From Cellulosimicrobium sp. ES-005 (GTDB taxonomy: Bacteria; Actinomycetota; Actinomycetes; Actinomycetales; Cellulomonadaceae): a stretch of DNA of 64,000 nt. Of the stretch, positions 1 to 8,361 are shown one piece after another. The notes below the pieces were generated by a model that was given only the letters and a program-made list of their open reading frames with translations, had not been told where the DNA came from and did no database searches. The DNA lies in contig NZ_CP159290.1 of assembly GCF_040448685.1 (NCBI RefSeq), positions 2,294,001 through 2,358,000 of the forward strand, in the 5' to 3' direction. Position numbers and translations under genes: made by a program. Each line of letters begins with the position of its first letter. Position 1 is the first letter of the stretch.

Positions 1-1
1 A

Positions 2-598
2 GTGCACGACACCGTCGGATACTCGCTCGCGCAGATCGCCATGCAGGCATCCGTCCTGGAGACCGTGGCGGGGAACGACCCCACGGTCCGCGAGGCCTTC
101 GCCTTCATCCGAGCCGCGGCCGCGCGTGCTGGCGCCGAGCTCCGCGGCGTCCTCACCACGCTGCGCACCGGGGCCGACGGGCTCGCAGCCGTGTCCTTCG
201 ACGACCTCACCGTCCTCCTGAGCGACCTCAAGGACCGGGGCGCACGCATCGTCAGTAACGTGGCCATCGCCGACGGTGATACGGCACACAGCACGGTGAC
301 TCGCACCTGCTACCGCATCGTGCAGGAGTCGGTCACCAACGCCCTCAAGCACGCCCCGCAGATGCCCATCGACATCACCCTGCGTGGCGCACCAGAGACG
401 GGAGTCACGCTCGTCGTCCAGAACCCGTTGCTCGACGGCGCCGGCGCGTCGCTCGCTCCTCGGCCACGCTCCGGCATCGCCGGGATGGCCGACCGAGCCG
501 CGCTCGCTGGCGGGACTCTCTCTGCGGGCGTGGTCGCCGGTCGCTTTGTCGTCGATGCCCGGCTTCCGTGGACCTCCGTCGGCGATCACGCTCGCTGA
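2..598 (+). CDS. Sensor histidine kinase, C-terminal part (NarL/DesK class)
   Basis: Partial gene: the frame is open to the window edge, so the true start lies upstream. The fragment opens with HDTVGYSLAQIAMQA, which resembles the phospho-acceptor His motif of HisKA_3 dimerisation domains. About 100 residues later comes CYRIVQESVTNALKHAP, the N-box of the HATPase_c ATP-binding domain, and then a G-box-like GIAGMADRAALAGG. This is the usual order for a kinase that autophosphorylates on His and passes phosphate to a LuxR-type response regulator. Sensor and membrane parts are outside the window, so the signal cannot be inferred. No response regulator follows; the next gene starts 46 nt later and is of another kind. 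Confidence 0.88.
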   Translation: MHDTVGYSLAQIAMQASVLETVAGNDPTVREAFAFIRAAAARAGAELRGVLTTLRTGADGLAAVSFDDLTVLLSDLKDRGARIVSNVAIADGDTAHSTVTRTCYRIVQESVTNALKHAPQMPIDITLRGAPETGVTLVVQNPLLDGAGASLAPRPRSGIAGMADRAALAGGTLSAGVVAGRFVVDARLPWTSVGDHAR

Positions 599-644
599 CT
601 CGAACGCGCACCTGACCAGTGTGAACGCGCGATAGATTCCCGCC

Positions 645-1802
645 ATGGGTTTCTGGCACACGGGCTACATGGACCACGCCTGGGACTCCACGGACCCCCG
701 GAACGTGCTGTCGCACCGCTGGATCGTGTCGAAGCACTTCGACTACCGGGTCCCAGAGCCGCTGCCGAAGGTGGAGCCTGTACAGCCGCGGTGTGCTACC
801 TGCGGGATCGCCTTCGAGTCGCCCCTTGCACTCGACGTGCACCGGCGGCTGGGGCACACCCGACGTCGACCTGGATTGGTGTTCCAGGGGCGCGAGTGCG
901 GACGGCAACGCCTGCTCGTCACCCGGCCGAGCGCGCCGGAGGACTGGGCGGTGCTCGACGCGGACGTGATCTCGATCGACGGACGCGAGCTGCCCGCCGA
1001 CGACGTACCCGGCGAGCTGGCGAGTCTGCGCTCGGGCGTCCATACCGTGGAGCTCTTCGGTGCTGGCCGGCCCATCGTCTATGAGTTCGACTTCCAGCTC
1101 GCGCTCGAGGAGGATCTCCTGGGCGTCGATGTGCACATCGTGACGTTGATCGACGGTCGTGAGCTGAAAACGCGCTCGATCGACGACTTCATCGTCAAGA
1201 CCAGGGCGTTCCCGACGGCACGGCGGTACGTGGAGGGCTTGTCCGCGTATCTCTTCGCCGCGCTCGCCCACGAGGAGGCGGTGCTCGGTGGGACGGGTGG
1301 AGATCGGTTCCGAAGTGGGTTCCGCAAGGCCGCGCATCTGCTCGGGGAGTTCGACAGACCGCCGGCCGAGGCGGTGTGCGGGCTCGTCGCGTTCCACCTG
1401 AACCAGTTCGCGCGAGCTGCCGGGAGGACGCGCAGCCCCAGAGTCGCCGGGGTCAGCCTGCGGCTCGGCGCCCTCGCCTCGGGACGGCGGTGGGTGTCGA
1501 GCGATCAGCGCACCCTGGAACACGTCAGCTTCGACGCGGCGTTCTCCGATGTCGCGGTCGAGAACGTGCTCGGCCTGTCCGCCGTCCCCTTCGACGGTAC
1601 GGCCGCCGATGCCGTCGCGACGCTGGAGCGGGACCTGCCGATCCTCGACGTCTACGACCAGGTCAAGGCACATCTCGTCGCCGCCGAGCACTACCTTGCT
1701 TCCGGAGACGTAACCGCCGCGCGGCGGCACGCCTCCGCCCTCGACCACGAATCGTCCACACGGGAGTGGCGGACAGCCGTCCGCCCCCGTCTCGCAGAAT
1801 GA
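645..1802 (+). CDS. C2H2 zinc-finger protein of unknown function, first gene of Hsp70 operon
   Basis: 385 residues, family not recognised. Residues 50-71 read CATCGIAF...H....H, that is C50-x2-C53-x12-H66-x4-H71 with F57 and L63 at the usual hydrophobic places. This is a canonical single C2H2 zinc finger, uncommon in bacteria. The N-terminus (MGFWHTGYMDHAWDS) is rich in aromatic residues and His. Residues about 90-200 look beta-rich, and the last 180 are helical, ending in an Ala-rich pair of helices that could be TPR-like. The ATG at 645 has no clear ribosome site; TAGATT lies 6 nt before it, so a leaderless start is plausible. The stop codon shares bases with the next start (ATGA), so it should be co-translated with the coiled-coil and Hsp70 genes and may bind client or partner for them. 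The function is not known. Confidence 0.8.
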   Translation: MGFWHTGYMDHAWDSTDPRNVLSHRWIVSKHFDYRVPEPLPKVEPVQPRCATCGIAFESPLALDVHRRLGHTRRRPGLVFQGRECGRQRLLVTRPSAPEDWAVLDADVISIDGRELPADDVPGELASLRSGVHTVELFGAGRPIVYEFDFQLALEEDLLGVDVHIVTLIDGRELKTRSIDDFIVKTRAFPTARRYVEGLSAYLFAALAHEEAVLGGTGGDRFRSGFRKAAHLLGEFDRPPAEAVCGLVAFHLNQFARAAGRTRSPRVAGVSLRLGALASGRRWVSSDQRTLEHVSFDAAFSDVAVENVLGLSAVPFDGTAADAVATLERDLPILDVYDQVKAHLVAAEHYLASGDVTAARRHASALDHESSTREWRTAVRPRLAE

Positions 1803-2920
1803 CACCCATGGAACCAACCGCCTCCCCCACGTCCGCCGCTCTCCAGGCAGACCCGCCCCCGGCGACCTCGACCGGCCGGGCATCGGATACCGCCGCGACG
1901 ACGATCGAGCAGCTCGTGCGGCTCGCGTTCGACTCGTCGGCCAAGCCCGTGCACGCCCCGCTGGACCTTCGATCGATCGTCCACGACACCTCGGACGCGA
2001 CGCTGGACGACGATCGGGCGTTGGTGCGTCGCCTCGCCCGCTCGGACACGTTCCTGCAGGGACCGTGGCGGCTGCTCCTGTCCCTGGCGCGCTCGTCCCT
2101 GTCGGAGACCGGCCCCATGTACCGCCAAGTTCTTGGCCTCTCCGCGGAGGCGCTCCTCACGAGCCCGGTGTTTGCCGGGCTCGCGGGACGACTCGAGACA
2201 CCGTCGCCGGGGAGGCCCGTCACGGCCGTCGACGTCAAGACCGCCGCGAACGACGTGCGTGCGGAAGATCTCGGCCTGAAGCCCCGCAGCCTCACCCCAC
2301 GAGACCGAGAGAAGCTCAGGACGGCGGCTGTGTCCTGCTTCCTGCTCTACCGGGTTCTCGGTCACAGATGGACTCTCGACCAGGTCGTGGACGAGGCGAT
2401 CGACGCACGCCTGTGGCGCAGGGACCCCAAGATGTCGCCCGGTTCCGCCACTGCGGTGCTCCTCTCGGCCCGAGGTGCCTCGAACGGCGTCCTCGTCGAC
2501 TACGTCGCCACGCGCCACAACGAGGCTGAGGAGGCGGTCCGGGAGTCGCGCGCCTCCGCCGCCCAGCAGGCACGCCGCGCGGCACGGGCAGAGCAGCTGG
2601 AACGGGATCTGCGGGCCGATGTCGCGCGTTCGGAGGAAACCTCGGCAGCGCTCCGCGCACGTGTCGCGGAGCTGGAGGCGGAGGTCGCCGTCGAGCGGAG
2701 GAACCGGGTCGCGGACACGAGCATCCACACCGACGACTACGAGCAGCTGCGAACCCGAACGTTCCGCAACCTCACGGTCCAGGTGCAGCTGCTCTCAGAC
2801 GGCCTCGCGGCCCTGCGCGAAGGGGTCCACGACGTGGCGGACGAGTACATGGAGCGCGCGCTGGACGCGATTCGCAACGAAGCGGACCGGCTCGCTGAGC
2901 TGGGGAAGGCGGGACGGTGA
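1799..2920 (+). CDS. Coiled-coil protein of unknown function, second gene of Hsp70 operon
   Basis: 373 residues from the ATG at 1799, which overlaps the previous stop by 4 nt; an ATG at 1808 is an alternative. The open frame extends further upstream, but only inside the zinc-finger gene. Residues about 1-45 are low-complexity Pro/Ala/Thr. Residues 45-235 form a globular alpha-helical domain. Residues about 241-305 are a heptad-rich coiled coil full of Arg, Glu and Ala, followed by a conserved-looking helix pair (DYEQLRTRTFRNLTVQVQ...) to the end. Long helix plus terminal domain next to an Hsp70 recalls nucleotide-exchange or adaptor proteins such as GrpE, but no GrpE motif is visible, so this is only an inference. 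Translation is coupled to the Hsp70 gene through a GTGA overlap. Confidence 0.78.
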   Translation: MTPMEPTASPTSAALQADPPPATSTGRASDTAATTIEQLVRLAFDSSAKPVHAPLDLRSIVHDTSDATLDDDRALVRRLARSDTFLQGPWRLLLSLARSSLSETGPMYRQVLGLSAEALLTSPVFAGLAGRLETPSPGRPVTAVDVKTAANDVRAEDLGLKPRSLTPRDREKLRTAAVSCFLLYRVLGHRWTLDQVVDEAIDARLWRRDPKMSPGSATAVLLSARGASNGVLVDYVATRHNEAEEAVRESRASAAQQARRAARAEQLERDLRADVARSEETSAALRARVAELEAEVAVERRNRVADTSIHTDDYEQLRTRTFRNLTVQVQLLSDGLAALREGVHDVADEYMERALDAIRNEADRLAELGKAGR

Positions 2921-4746
2921 CGACAGTCGGCTTCGACTTCGGGACGACGAACAGTCTCGTGTCGGTGGTCGTGACCGCCGACGGCACGGATCGGGTGGTC
3001 GACGTCGTCGCCGACGATGGACTGCCGTACCCGTCCGTCGTGCGGTACGAGGGCGAGGAGATGCTCGTCGGGCGGCAGGCACGCGAGCTGCTCGACGACC
3101 AGAGCGTCGGCGTGCACGGGAACGTCGTACGCTCGCCGAAGTTCCTCCTCGGACGGCGCGCCGTCGAGGTGGGCGGCATCGAGCGGGACCCGATCGACAT
3201 CGTCGCCGACGTGGTGCGCTTCGTCCGGCAAGAGGCACTGCACAGCTCCCACCGCGGGGCGCTTGACGGGGCCGAGCGTGCCGTCGTCACGATCCCCGTG
3301 ACGATGAACGGTCCTCGACGCGCCGCACTGCGCGAGGCCTTCGGCCGTGCGGGGGTCACCGTGGAGCAGTTCGTGCACGAACCGCTCGCCGCTCTGTACG
3401 GATACCTGCGCGAGCAGGACGATCCCGCCGCGACGCTCCGAGAACTGCGGGGACGGTACGTCCTGGTGGTCGACTGGGGCGGTGGCACCCTAGACCTGAC
3501 CTTGTGCCGGGTCGACGAGCACCAGATCGTCCAGCTCCGCAACGGGGGCACCGACGAGATCGGCGGCGACCGCTTCGATCGTGCGATCCTCGACGAGGTC
3601 GTTGCCCGGACCATGCTCCGCGAGGGGCTCGGCGCCGACGACGATCCCCCGTCGGCTGCTCGCCCCAGCCTGCTCAGCCGAGTCGAGCACGCCAAGATCG
3701 CCCTCTCCGAACGGAACGAGGTGAGCATCTTCGCACCGCGGACATTCCCCGCCTCAGGCAAGAGCCTCCACTACCGCCTGTCCCGCGAAGAGCTCGACCT
3801 GATCACCAAGCCACTCGTCGATCACGGAGTCCGGCTCGTCGAGTCGCTTCTCGAAAGTGTCGGGGTAGTGCCCGCAGAGATTCCGCTCTGCCTCGTCGTC
3901 GGCGGCATGGCCGCGATGCCGGTGATCCGTGGGCGTCTCTATGAGCTCTTCGGGCCCGCGAGGGTCGTGGTCCCCTCCAGTGCGGGAACGCTCATCTCTC
4001 GAGGTTCGGCCTGGATCGCCCACGATGGCCAACGGCTCACCCTTGCCAAGCGCGTCGAGCTGGAGATGGCCCGCGGTTCGAGGATGACGATCCTGCGGGC
4101 CGGCACGCCGATGCCCACCGCCGGTGAGGAGCTCCATCGTGACGAGTCGTTGTATTGTTCCGACCCGACCAACGGCACCGCAAAGCTACCGATCGTCCAG
4201 ATGGTCGCCCTCACAGACCACCCGCAGGCGAGCGACCCACGGTCGACTCTCGGCGTGCTCTCCGTGGGGGTCGACCGGACGGCGCCGCCGCTCGTCGAGC
4301 GGCTGACTATCGACGTGATCGTCGATGACGATCTCGTGCTCACCGCCACGGCGTCCTCGCACGGAACGCCGCATAGCAGCGCCGACCACACCGTCGAACG
4401 TTTCCACGACCTGGAGTTCGGGATCGGGTTCCCCGGTCTCGGTGAGGCCACTGCTCAGAGCGCTCTCGCGTCCGGGCGGAACAGACGCCGCCGCGCGAAA
4501 GGCCTCGTCCTGAACGCCAACGTTGTCGACCGGCGTGACCAGTCCGCCATTCCCGGCGACGTGCTCTACCGGCATCGGCGGGGAGCCTTCGACCGGCTCG
4601 CGTTCCCCCAAGACCGGGCGACCGAGGAGCAGCTGATCGAGCACCTCTACTACCAGCCGTGCGCCGTCTGCCGTAGGCCCTGGGGCGATCCCGGGTGCCG
4701 GTGTGGAGGGGAAGTCACGAGCCGATCGGGAACCACCCGCAGGTGA
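2917..4746 (+). CDS. Hsp70/DnaK-family protein with C-terminal Cys cluster
   Basis: 609 residues from the GTG at 2917. The actin/Hsp70 ATPase signatures are in order: phosphate-1 loop GFDFGTTNSLVSVV (5-18), EPLAALYGYL near 155, phosphate-2 loop VVDWGGGTLDLTL (about 185-197), and adenosine loop VVGGMAAMPVIRG (about 327). The nucleotide-binding domain is therefore complete. The following 200 residues are in the place of the substrate-binding beta-domain but do not look like DnaK, and there is no DnaK lid or EEVD-type tail. Instead the end carries C-x2-C-x8-C-x-C (about 582-596), a probable zinc ribbon. No dnaJ or grpE is beside it. It is a divergent, accessory Hsp70 rather than the housekeeping chaperone, probably working with the two genes fused to it by overlap. 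Confidence 0.9.
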   Translation: MTTVGFDFGTTNSLVSVVVTADGTDRVVDVVADDGLPYPSVVRYEGEEMLVGRQARELLDDQSVGVHGNVVRSPKFLLGRRAVEVGGIERDPIDIVADVVRFVRQEALHSSHRGALDGAERAVVTIPVTMNGPRRAALREAFGRAGVTVEQFVHEPLAALYGYLREQDDPAATLRELRGRYVLVVDWGGGTLDLTLCRVDEHQIVQLRNGGTDEIGGDRFDRAILDEVVARTMLREGLGADDDPPSAARPSLLSRVEHAKIALSERNEVSIFAPRTFPASGKSLHYRLSREELDLITKPLVDHGVRLVESLLESVGVVPAEIPLCLVVGGMAAMPVIRGRLYELFGPARVVVPSSAGTLISRGSAWIAHDGQRLTLAKRVELEMARGSRMTILRAGTPMPTAGEELHRDESLYCSDPTNGTAKLPIVQMVALTDHPQASDPRSTLGVLSVGVDRTAPPLVERLTIDVIVDDDLVLTATASSHGTPHSSADHTVERFHDLEFGIGFPGLGEATAQSALASGRNRRRRAKGLVLNANVVDRRDQSAIPGDVLYRHRRGAFDRLAFPQDRATEEQLIEHLYYQPCAVCRRPWGDPGCRCGGEVTSRSGTTRR

Positions 4747-4875
4747 GACGAACCTGAAGCGGCGCGCGCACGCGTCGGATGAGTAAGCACAGGGTCACTC
4801 GGCAGGATGCAAGGGCAGTGGCCCACTGCGGCCAGATCAGATCGGAGCCCCTCAACGGCGACGCTCTGCCGACGA

Positions 4876-7152
4876 TCAGTCGTCAGAGGAGAGAAATACG
4901 TCCTCATCGAACTCGGCGGGTGCGTAGTCAGGGAGCGCGTCCAGAGCCCTCGACGCGGCCGCCTCCCATGCCTGTTCGCGTTCCAAACGGACTGCGGAGA
5001 GCAGCGCCTTGATGCCCGCGATGGTTAGGTGACGACCTGCCAAGACTGCCGCCATGCCCACCTCGGTAAGGAAGGGCTCTCCGTTGTACGCGTCTCGTAT
5101 GGCGGAACCAGCGGTGGCTGACGCGGGCTCCACGTGCGGATACACGTGGCGGATCACTCGCCGATACAGCTCCGCGGGGACCGAGTCCCCTGGCGCGAGC
5201 TGTGGCGCGGTGATTCTGTCGGCCTGGTTGCCATATTCATCCTCTCCGAGGATGCTCGCGAGCCTCGCCACGAGATGTGCGGGGGTTCCCGTGGCGACCC
5301 ACCGGGGCTGTTTGCGCGTGCCGATGTTCGCGATTCGGCCCTGCCTGCGTGCTTTCGCCAGGAGGTTGGGAAGCCTCTTCGACGTGAACTCGACGTCATC
5401 GCTGAGGCTCGCGTTCCGCGGTGCGAGAAGTCTCTCGACGGCGCGGCGGGATGCCTCGCCGTTTTGTCGCAGGTAGCCCGTAAGTAGTTCGATCTGCTCG
5501 GCGTCTGAGAGTTCTGGAGCGGCTTCAGAGGGCCTGGCGGTGGCCGGCTGACCTGGCTCGGACCCGACGGTGGGTGTGACCGTCGGCGCGGGAGGAGCGA
5601 AGACCGCGGTGCGAAGGTCCGCGAGCTGCTCGTCGTCGGCGCGCCAGACGGACGAGATACCCGGGAACGCGATGTCCGCGCGGTACGGGATGTCGGGTTT
5701 GGCGGGCACTGTGTAGCGGCTCCGGGCAAGCCTCTCGTCGGCGTCGTCGTCGAGCCACTCGGAGCGACCGGGGAGTGCGTGGAACTGCACCCCAGTGATC
5801 CGCCCATCGTCGTCGATCGCGAGTTGTGGCAGGTAGTAACCGGCTGCCCACCAGGCGCGCACCTGCGGCCTGCCTGTCGAGCTTCGTCCGGTCCCGGACC
5901 ACCACGCCTTGTCACGGACCGCGCTGGGAGGAAGGTCGAACCACCCACGGTTGGTCTTGATTCGCGTCCGCGCCGGGTCGATCTCGAGCGTCGGGTGATC
6001 CTCGCTGGTCGTTGCCAAAGCCTCGTAGAGGCCCCGGTAGCGGGATCCAGAGGCGGGAGCCGTGAAGGTGTCGCCGGGGCGGTACACCGTGGCGTTGCGG
6101 TCTCCGTCGGGGTTGTACCGCTTGCGCAACGCCGCTCGGAGGTCATCGACACTCGCGAGATCAGCCAAGGCGTCGTCGATCCGCGCACCCAACGAAGCGG
6201 TGTTCAGCAGCAGCCAGCCGTAGCCCTGCTCGTGACGGGCGACTTCCTCGAACACGGGCGGGACCGTATCGAGCGTCTCCGCGGTCATGCTCATGAACCG
6301 GGTCATCGGTCCGTGCTCCTCACCGGCCAGAGGCAGGAGTTCGGTCAGGAACTCGACCGCGAGGTCGTGGTCTGGGGTTCCAGCGGTGGCGAGCATGTCG
6401 GCCAGGACGGCTCCGAACTGGGACGGGTCGCCAAGCCGCCGGCGGTCCTTCAGTGCGGCGCGGGCCGCGTCGAGGCTGACGGGAGTCCGAGAAGAGAGCC
6501 GCTTCACCTGGTCGTACATCGGCCCCACCGTGGGAACGTCGCCCGCCTGAAGCTCGGCATCGAGACGACGTGCCAGCGCCAGCCTGACTTCCGTCATCAG
6601 CCCTTCGACTATCCGTCCGACCTGATCAGTCGCCTCACGGGCCCGCTCAGCAACGAACGACGTCCAGGTCGAGACTGTCGATGCCTCGTCAGAGGGGTCG
6701 ATGTACCGCAGATCCAGGAAGCGGCACATCGCGAGGAACTGCTCAAATGCCAGACCCTGCGTGGCGTCGAGCACGCCACCCAGACGGGCCCCGGAGCATG
6801 TCGCCGCCCAGCATACGGAACCCACGATCTCCTCAGGCGTCCTGTCTGCCGCCCCGTACGCCGCAACGAGCGCGAGGTCGAGCCTGCTGGCCGCTACCTC
6901 CCGCAAGCGCCGCTGAGCCTTCCGCTCGCCCGACTCTCGAGCAACGACGTCGAACTGCGAGAACGGGTCGAACTCTTGGTCGTACGAGAGCTCAGGCCAG
7001 TACCAGGCGAGAAGCGTCGCCCGGTCCTCCCGCGCGAGCCCAGCCGCGCCCTCGAGTCGGGACGACTCCCCGGGTAGTCGGCCGTACCCCACGACGTCCC
7101 GCAGGAAGGCGACAGAGCGGTCAGGGTCAGCAGCGAGCGAGTAAGGAGTCAC
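4876..7152 (-). CDS. Large multidomain protein of unknown function
   Basis: 758 residues, not recognised as a whole. GTG at 7152 is chosen because a TATAAC hexamer ends 7 nt before it, fitting a leaderless mRNA. Residues 1-370 are mostly helical without a known motif. Residues about 375-465 hold LPPSAVRDKAWWSGTG and then QVRAWWAAGYYLPQL, matching a small domain seen in many bacterial proteins (LPxSA...AWW...QxRAW..AG); I believe this is catalogued as DUF7662, from memory. Residues about 545-630 (sharing the pattern SRRAVERLLAPRN...LPNLLAKARRQGRIANIG) look like a winged helix, perhaps for nucleic acid binding. An acidic C-terminus follows. The gene converges on the Hsp70 operon and diverges from the NYN/KH operon, with which it shares a palindrome-rich promoter region. 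It could be that operon's regulator or effector. Confidence 0.75.
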   Translation of the reverse strand: MTPYSLAADPDRSVAFLRDVVGYGRLPGESSRLEGAAGLAREDRATLLAWYWPELSYDQEFDPFSQFDVVARESGERKAQRRLREVAASRLDLALVAAYGAADRTPEEIVGSVCWAATCSGARLGGVLDATQGLAFEQFLAMCRFLDLRYIDPSDEASTVSTWTSFVAERAREATDQVGRIVEGLMTEVRLALARRLDAELQAGDVPTVGPMYDQVKRLSSRTPVSLDAARAALKDRRRLGDPSQFGAVLADMLATAGTPDHDLAVEFLTELLPLAGEEHGPMTRFMSMTAETLDTVPPVFEEVARHEQGYGWLLLNTASLGARIDDALADLASVDDLRAALRKRYNPDGDRNATVYRPGDTFTAPASGSRYRGLYEALATTSEDHPTLEIDPARTRIKTNRGWFDLPPSAVRDKAWWSGTGRSSTGRPQVRAWWAAGYYLPQLAIDDDGRITGVQFHALPGRSEWLDDDADERLARSRYTVPAKPDIPYRADIAFPGISSVWRADDEQLADLRTAVFAPPAPTVTPTVGSEPGQPATARPSEAAPELSDAEQIELLTGYLRQNGEASRRAVERLLAPRNASLSDDVEFTSKRLPNLLAKARRQGRIANIGTRKQPRWVATGTPAHLVARLASILGEDEYGNQADRITAPQLAPGDSVPAELYRRVIRHVYPHVEPASATAGSAIRDAYNGEPFLTEVGMAAVLAGRHLTIAGIKALLSAVRLEREQAWEAAASRALDALPDYAPAEFDEDVFLSSDD

Positions 7153-7159
7153 GTAGTCA

Positions 7160-7165
7160 GTTATA
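7160..7165 (-). promoter_or_regulatory. -10 box of the 758-residue gene (leaderless start)
   Basis: On the minus strand TATAAC is followed by 7 nt and then the GTG start at 7152. No Shine-Dalgarno sequence lies between, so transcription probably starts at or next to the start codon. A matching -35 box is weak. Confidence 0.4.
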
Positions 7166-7196
7166 CATCATCGCGCTATTCGGGTGTTGCACGACG

Positions 7197-7224
7197 CCCG
7201 AATCGGGTGCATCATGAGATGCAC
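7197..7224. promoter_or_regulatory. Palindromic operator candidate between divergent genes
   Basis: The 110-bp divergent gap holds two adjoining palindromes: CCCGAATCGGG (7197-7207, 5-1-5) and GTGCATC-ATGA-GATGCAC (7207-7224, 7-4-7). A near direct repeat TCGGGTG also occurs at about 7180 and 7203. Dyad sites of this kind in a shared promoter gap are typical of operators for dimeric repressors, and they could control both the 758-residue gene and the NYN operon. A possible forward promoter (TTGCAC at 7187, 17 nt, CATCAT) would be covered by them. Which protein binds is unknown. Confidence 0.5.
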
Positions 7225-7262
7225 TATCCCGCCGGAAAGCACGGCACCGAAAAGGAGAACTC

Positions 7263-7754
7263 GTGAACGCCAGCGACGCCCCGCGCACGATCCGCTTCAT
7301 CGACATCGAGAACCTGACCGGCACGGGTTGCCTCTGCGAGGACGCCGTCCGAGTCACGCAGGTCTTCATCGACCAGGTCTCCCCGCGGTGTGTCGGCGAC
7401 CACGAGGTCCTCGCCGTGTCACACGAGCGCAACGCTCCCGCGGCCTTCCTCGGCTGGAACGGATCCGCCCAGTTTCTGCTGCGCCCCGGTCACGACGGCG
7501 CTGACCTCGCACTGCTCGCCGAGCTCGAGAACGTCGAGTTCCTCGCCACCCGCTACAACCGCGTCGTCATCGCCTCCGGAGACCACGCCTTCGCACCAAC
7601 GATCACCGCGCTCAAGGCCGCCGGCATCGATGTACTCGTCATCGGACCGGTCGGCCATGTCGCCCGGCAGGTCCGCCTGGCCGCCGGCCCCTCCTGCATC
7701 ACGTACGTCACCACACCCACCGACCTCGCCGCCCGCCACGCACTCGCGGCCTGA
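7263..7754 (+). CDS. NYN-domain (PIN-fold) ribonuclease-like protein
   Basis: 163 residues; GTG at 7263 with AGGAG 6 nt upstream. The N-terminal strand IRFIDIENLTG gives the first acidic residue of the NYN/PIN active site. GADLALLAELE (middle) and RVVIASGDHAFAPTIT followed by LKAAGIDVLVIG give the remaining conserved Asp residues and the characteristic S/SGD..F strand. NYN proteins are metal-dependent RNases related to PIN toxins and LabA. Length is about that of a bare NYN domain with a short tail, so no extra domain is attached. It leads a three-gene operon whose second product carries an RNA-binding KH domain, so RNA cleavage or handling is the likely theme. Substrate unknown. Confidence 0.82.
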   Translation: MNASDAPRTIRFIDIENLTGTGCLCEDAVRVTQVFIDQVSPRCVGDHEVLAVSHERNAPAAFLGWNGSAQFLLRPGHDGADLALLAELENVEFLATRYNRVVIASGDHAFAPTITALKAAGIDVLVIGPVGHVARQVRLAAGPSCITYVTTPTDLAARHALAA

Positions 7755-7783
7755 CCCCTACCAGTCGACGCAGAACGGAAACC

Positions 7784-8356
7784 ATGATGAACGGCCCACT
7801 CTGGCTCGCCGCACTCGCTGCGGCATCCCTGCTCGCGTACCTTCTCTACCGCGCGCGGACAAGGAAGCCCCGGCAAGAGCGCCTTCCGGCGAACACGGCA
7901 GTTCGCTTCACGACACACGCTAGGGAGCGGATGGAACTGCGTCGAGTCTCCTCTGAGCAGGTCATGCACGTCCTCGCAAACCCGGACCGATTCACGCGCG
8001 ACACCATCAACAACAGCGTCCGACTCGAACGCGACGAGCAGGGCCGAACTCTCAAGGTCTGGGTCGCGGAGCCATGGCCCACCCACCGAGAGATCGTCGT
8101 GAAGACGACGGCCTGGCACCACGCCACGAGCTTCGCCATTCCCAGCAACACGGTCGGCCGAGTCATCGGCCGCGGCGGAGCGACCATTCGACAGCTTCGC
8201 GCAGAGACGGGGGCCTACATCGGCGTGAGGTCCGACGGCACCGTCAGCGTCAGTGCCGACGACAGTGGCACCGTCGAGCATGCACGCCAGCGAGTCTGCG
8301 CCCTCGCGTTCCCTGCCGCGCCTCACGCGACCGATAACAACCTTGAGAGGAGGTGA
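7784..8356 (+). CDS. Membrane-anchored DUF4258-like plus KH-domain protein
   Basis: 190 residues; ATG at 7784 (a second ATG follows directly). Residues 6-22 are a single hydrophobic segment followed by RARTRKPR, so the protein is probably tethered to the membrane with the rest in the cytoplasm. Residues about 40-111 (FTTHARERMELRRVSSEQVMHVL... and KVWVAEPW...REIVVKTTAW) match the DUF4258 pattern, a fold related to BrnT/RelE-type toxins. Residues 117-174 form a type-I KH domain, with the GxxG loop at G129-R-G-G132 inside TVGRVIGRGGATIRQL and the GAYIGV strand after it. A toxin-like fold joined to an RNA-binding domain on a membrane anchor is unusual. It lies 29 nt after the NYN gene. Confidence 0.8.
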   Translation: MMNGPLWLAALAAASLLAYLLYRARTRKPRQERLPANTAVRFTTHARERMELRRVSSEQVMHVLANPDRFTRDTINNSVRLERDEQGRTLKVWVAEPWPTHREIVVKTTAWHHATSFAIPSNTVGRVIGRGGATIRQLRAETGAYIGVRSDGTVSVSADDSGTVEHARQRVCALAFPAAPHATDNNLERR

Positions 8357-8361
8357 AACAC

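Noticed and set aside
2917-4746. Housekeeping dnaK
   Set aside because: No grpE/dnaJ neighbours, divergent substrate-binding part, no lid and a Cys cluster at the end.
5779-7077. 432-codon plus-strand frame opposite the 758-residue gene
   Set aside because: No motif, Arg-rich shadow composition, while the minus-strand frame has domain-like patterns and a leaderless promoter.
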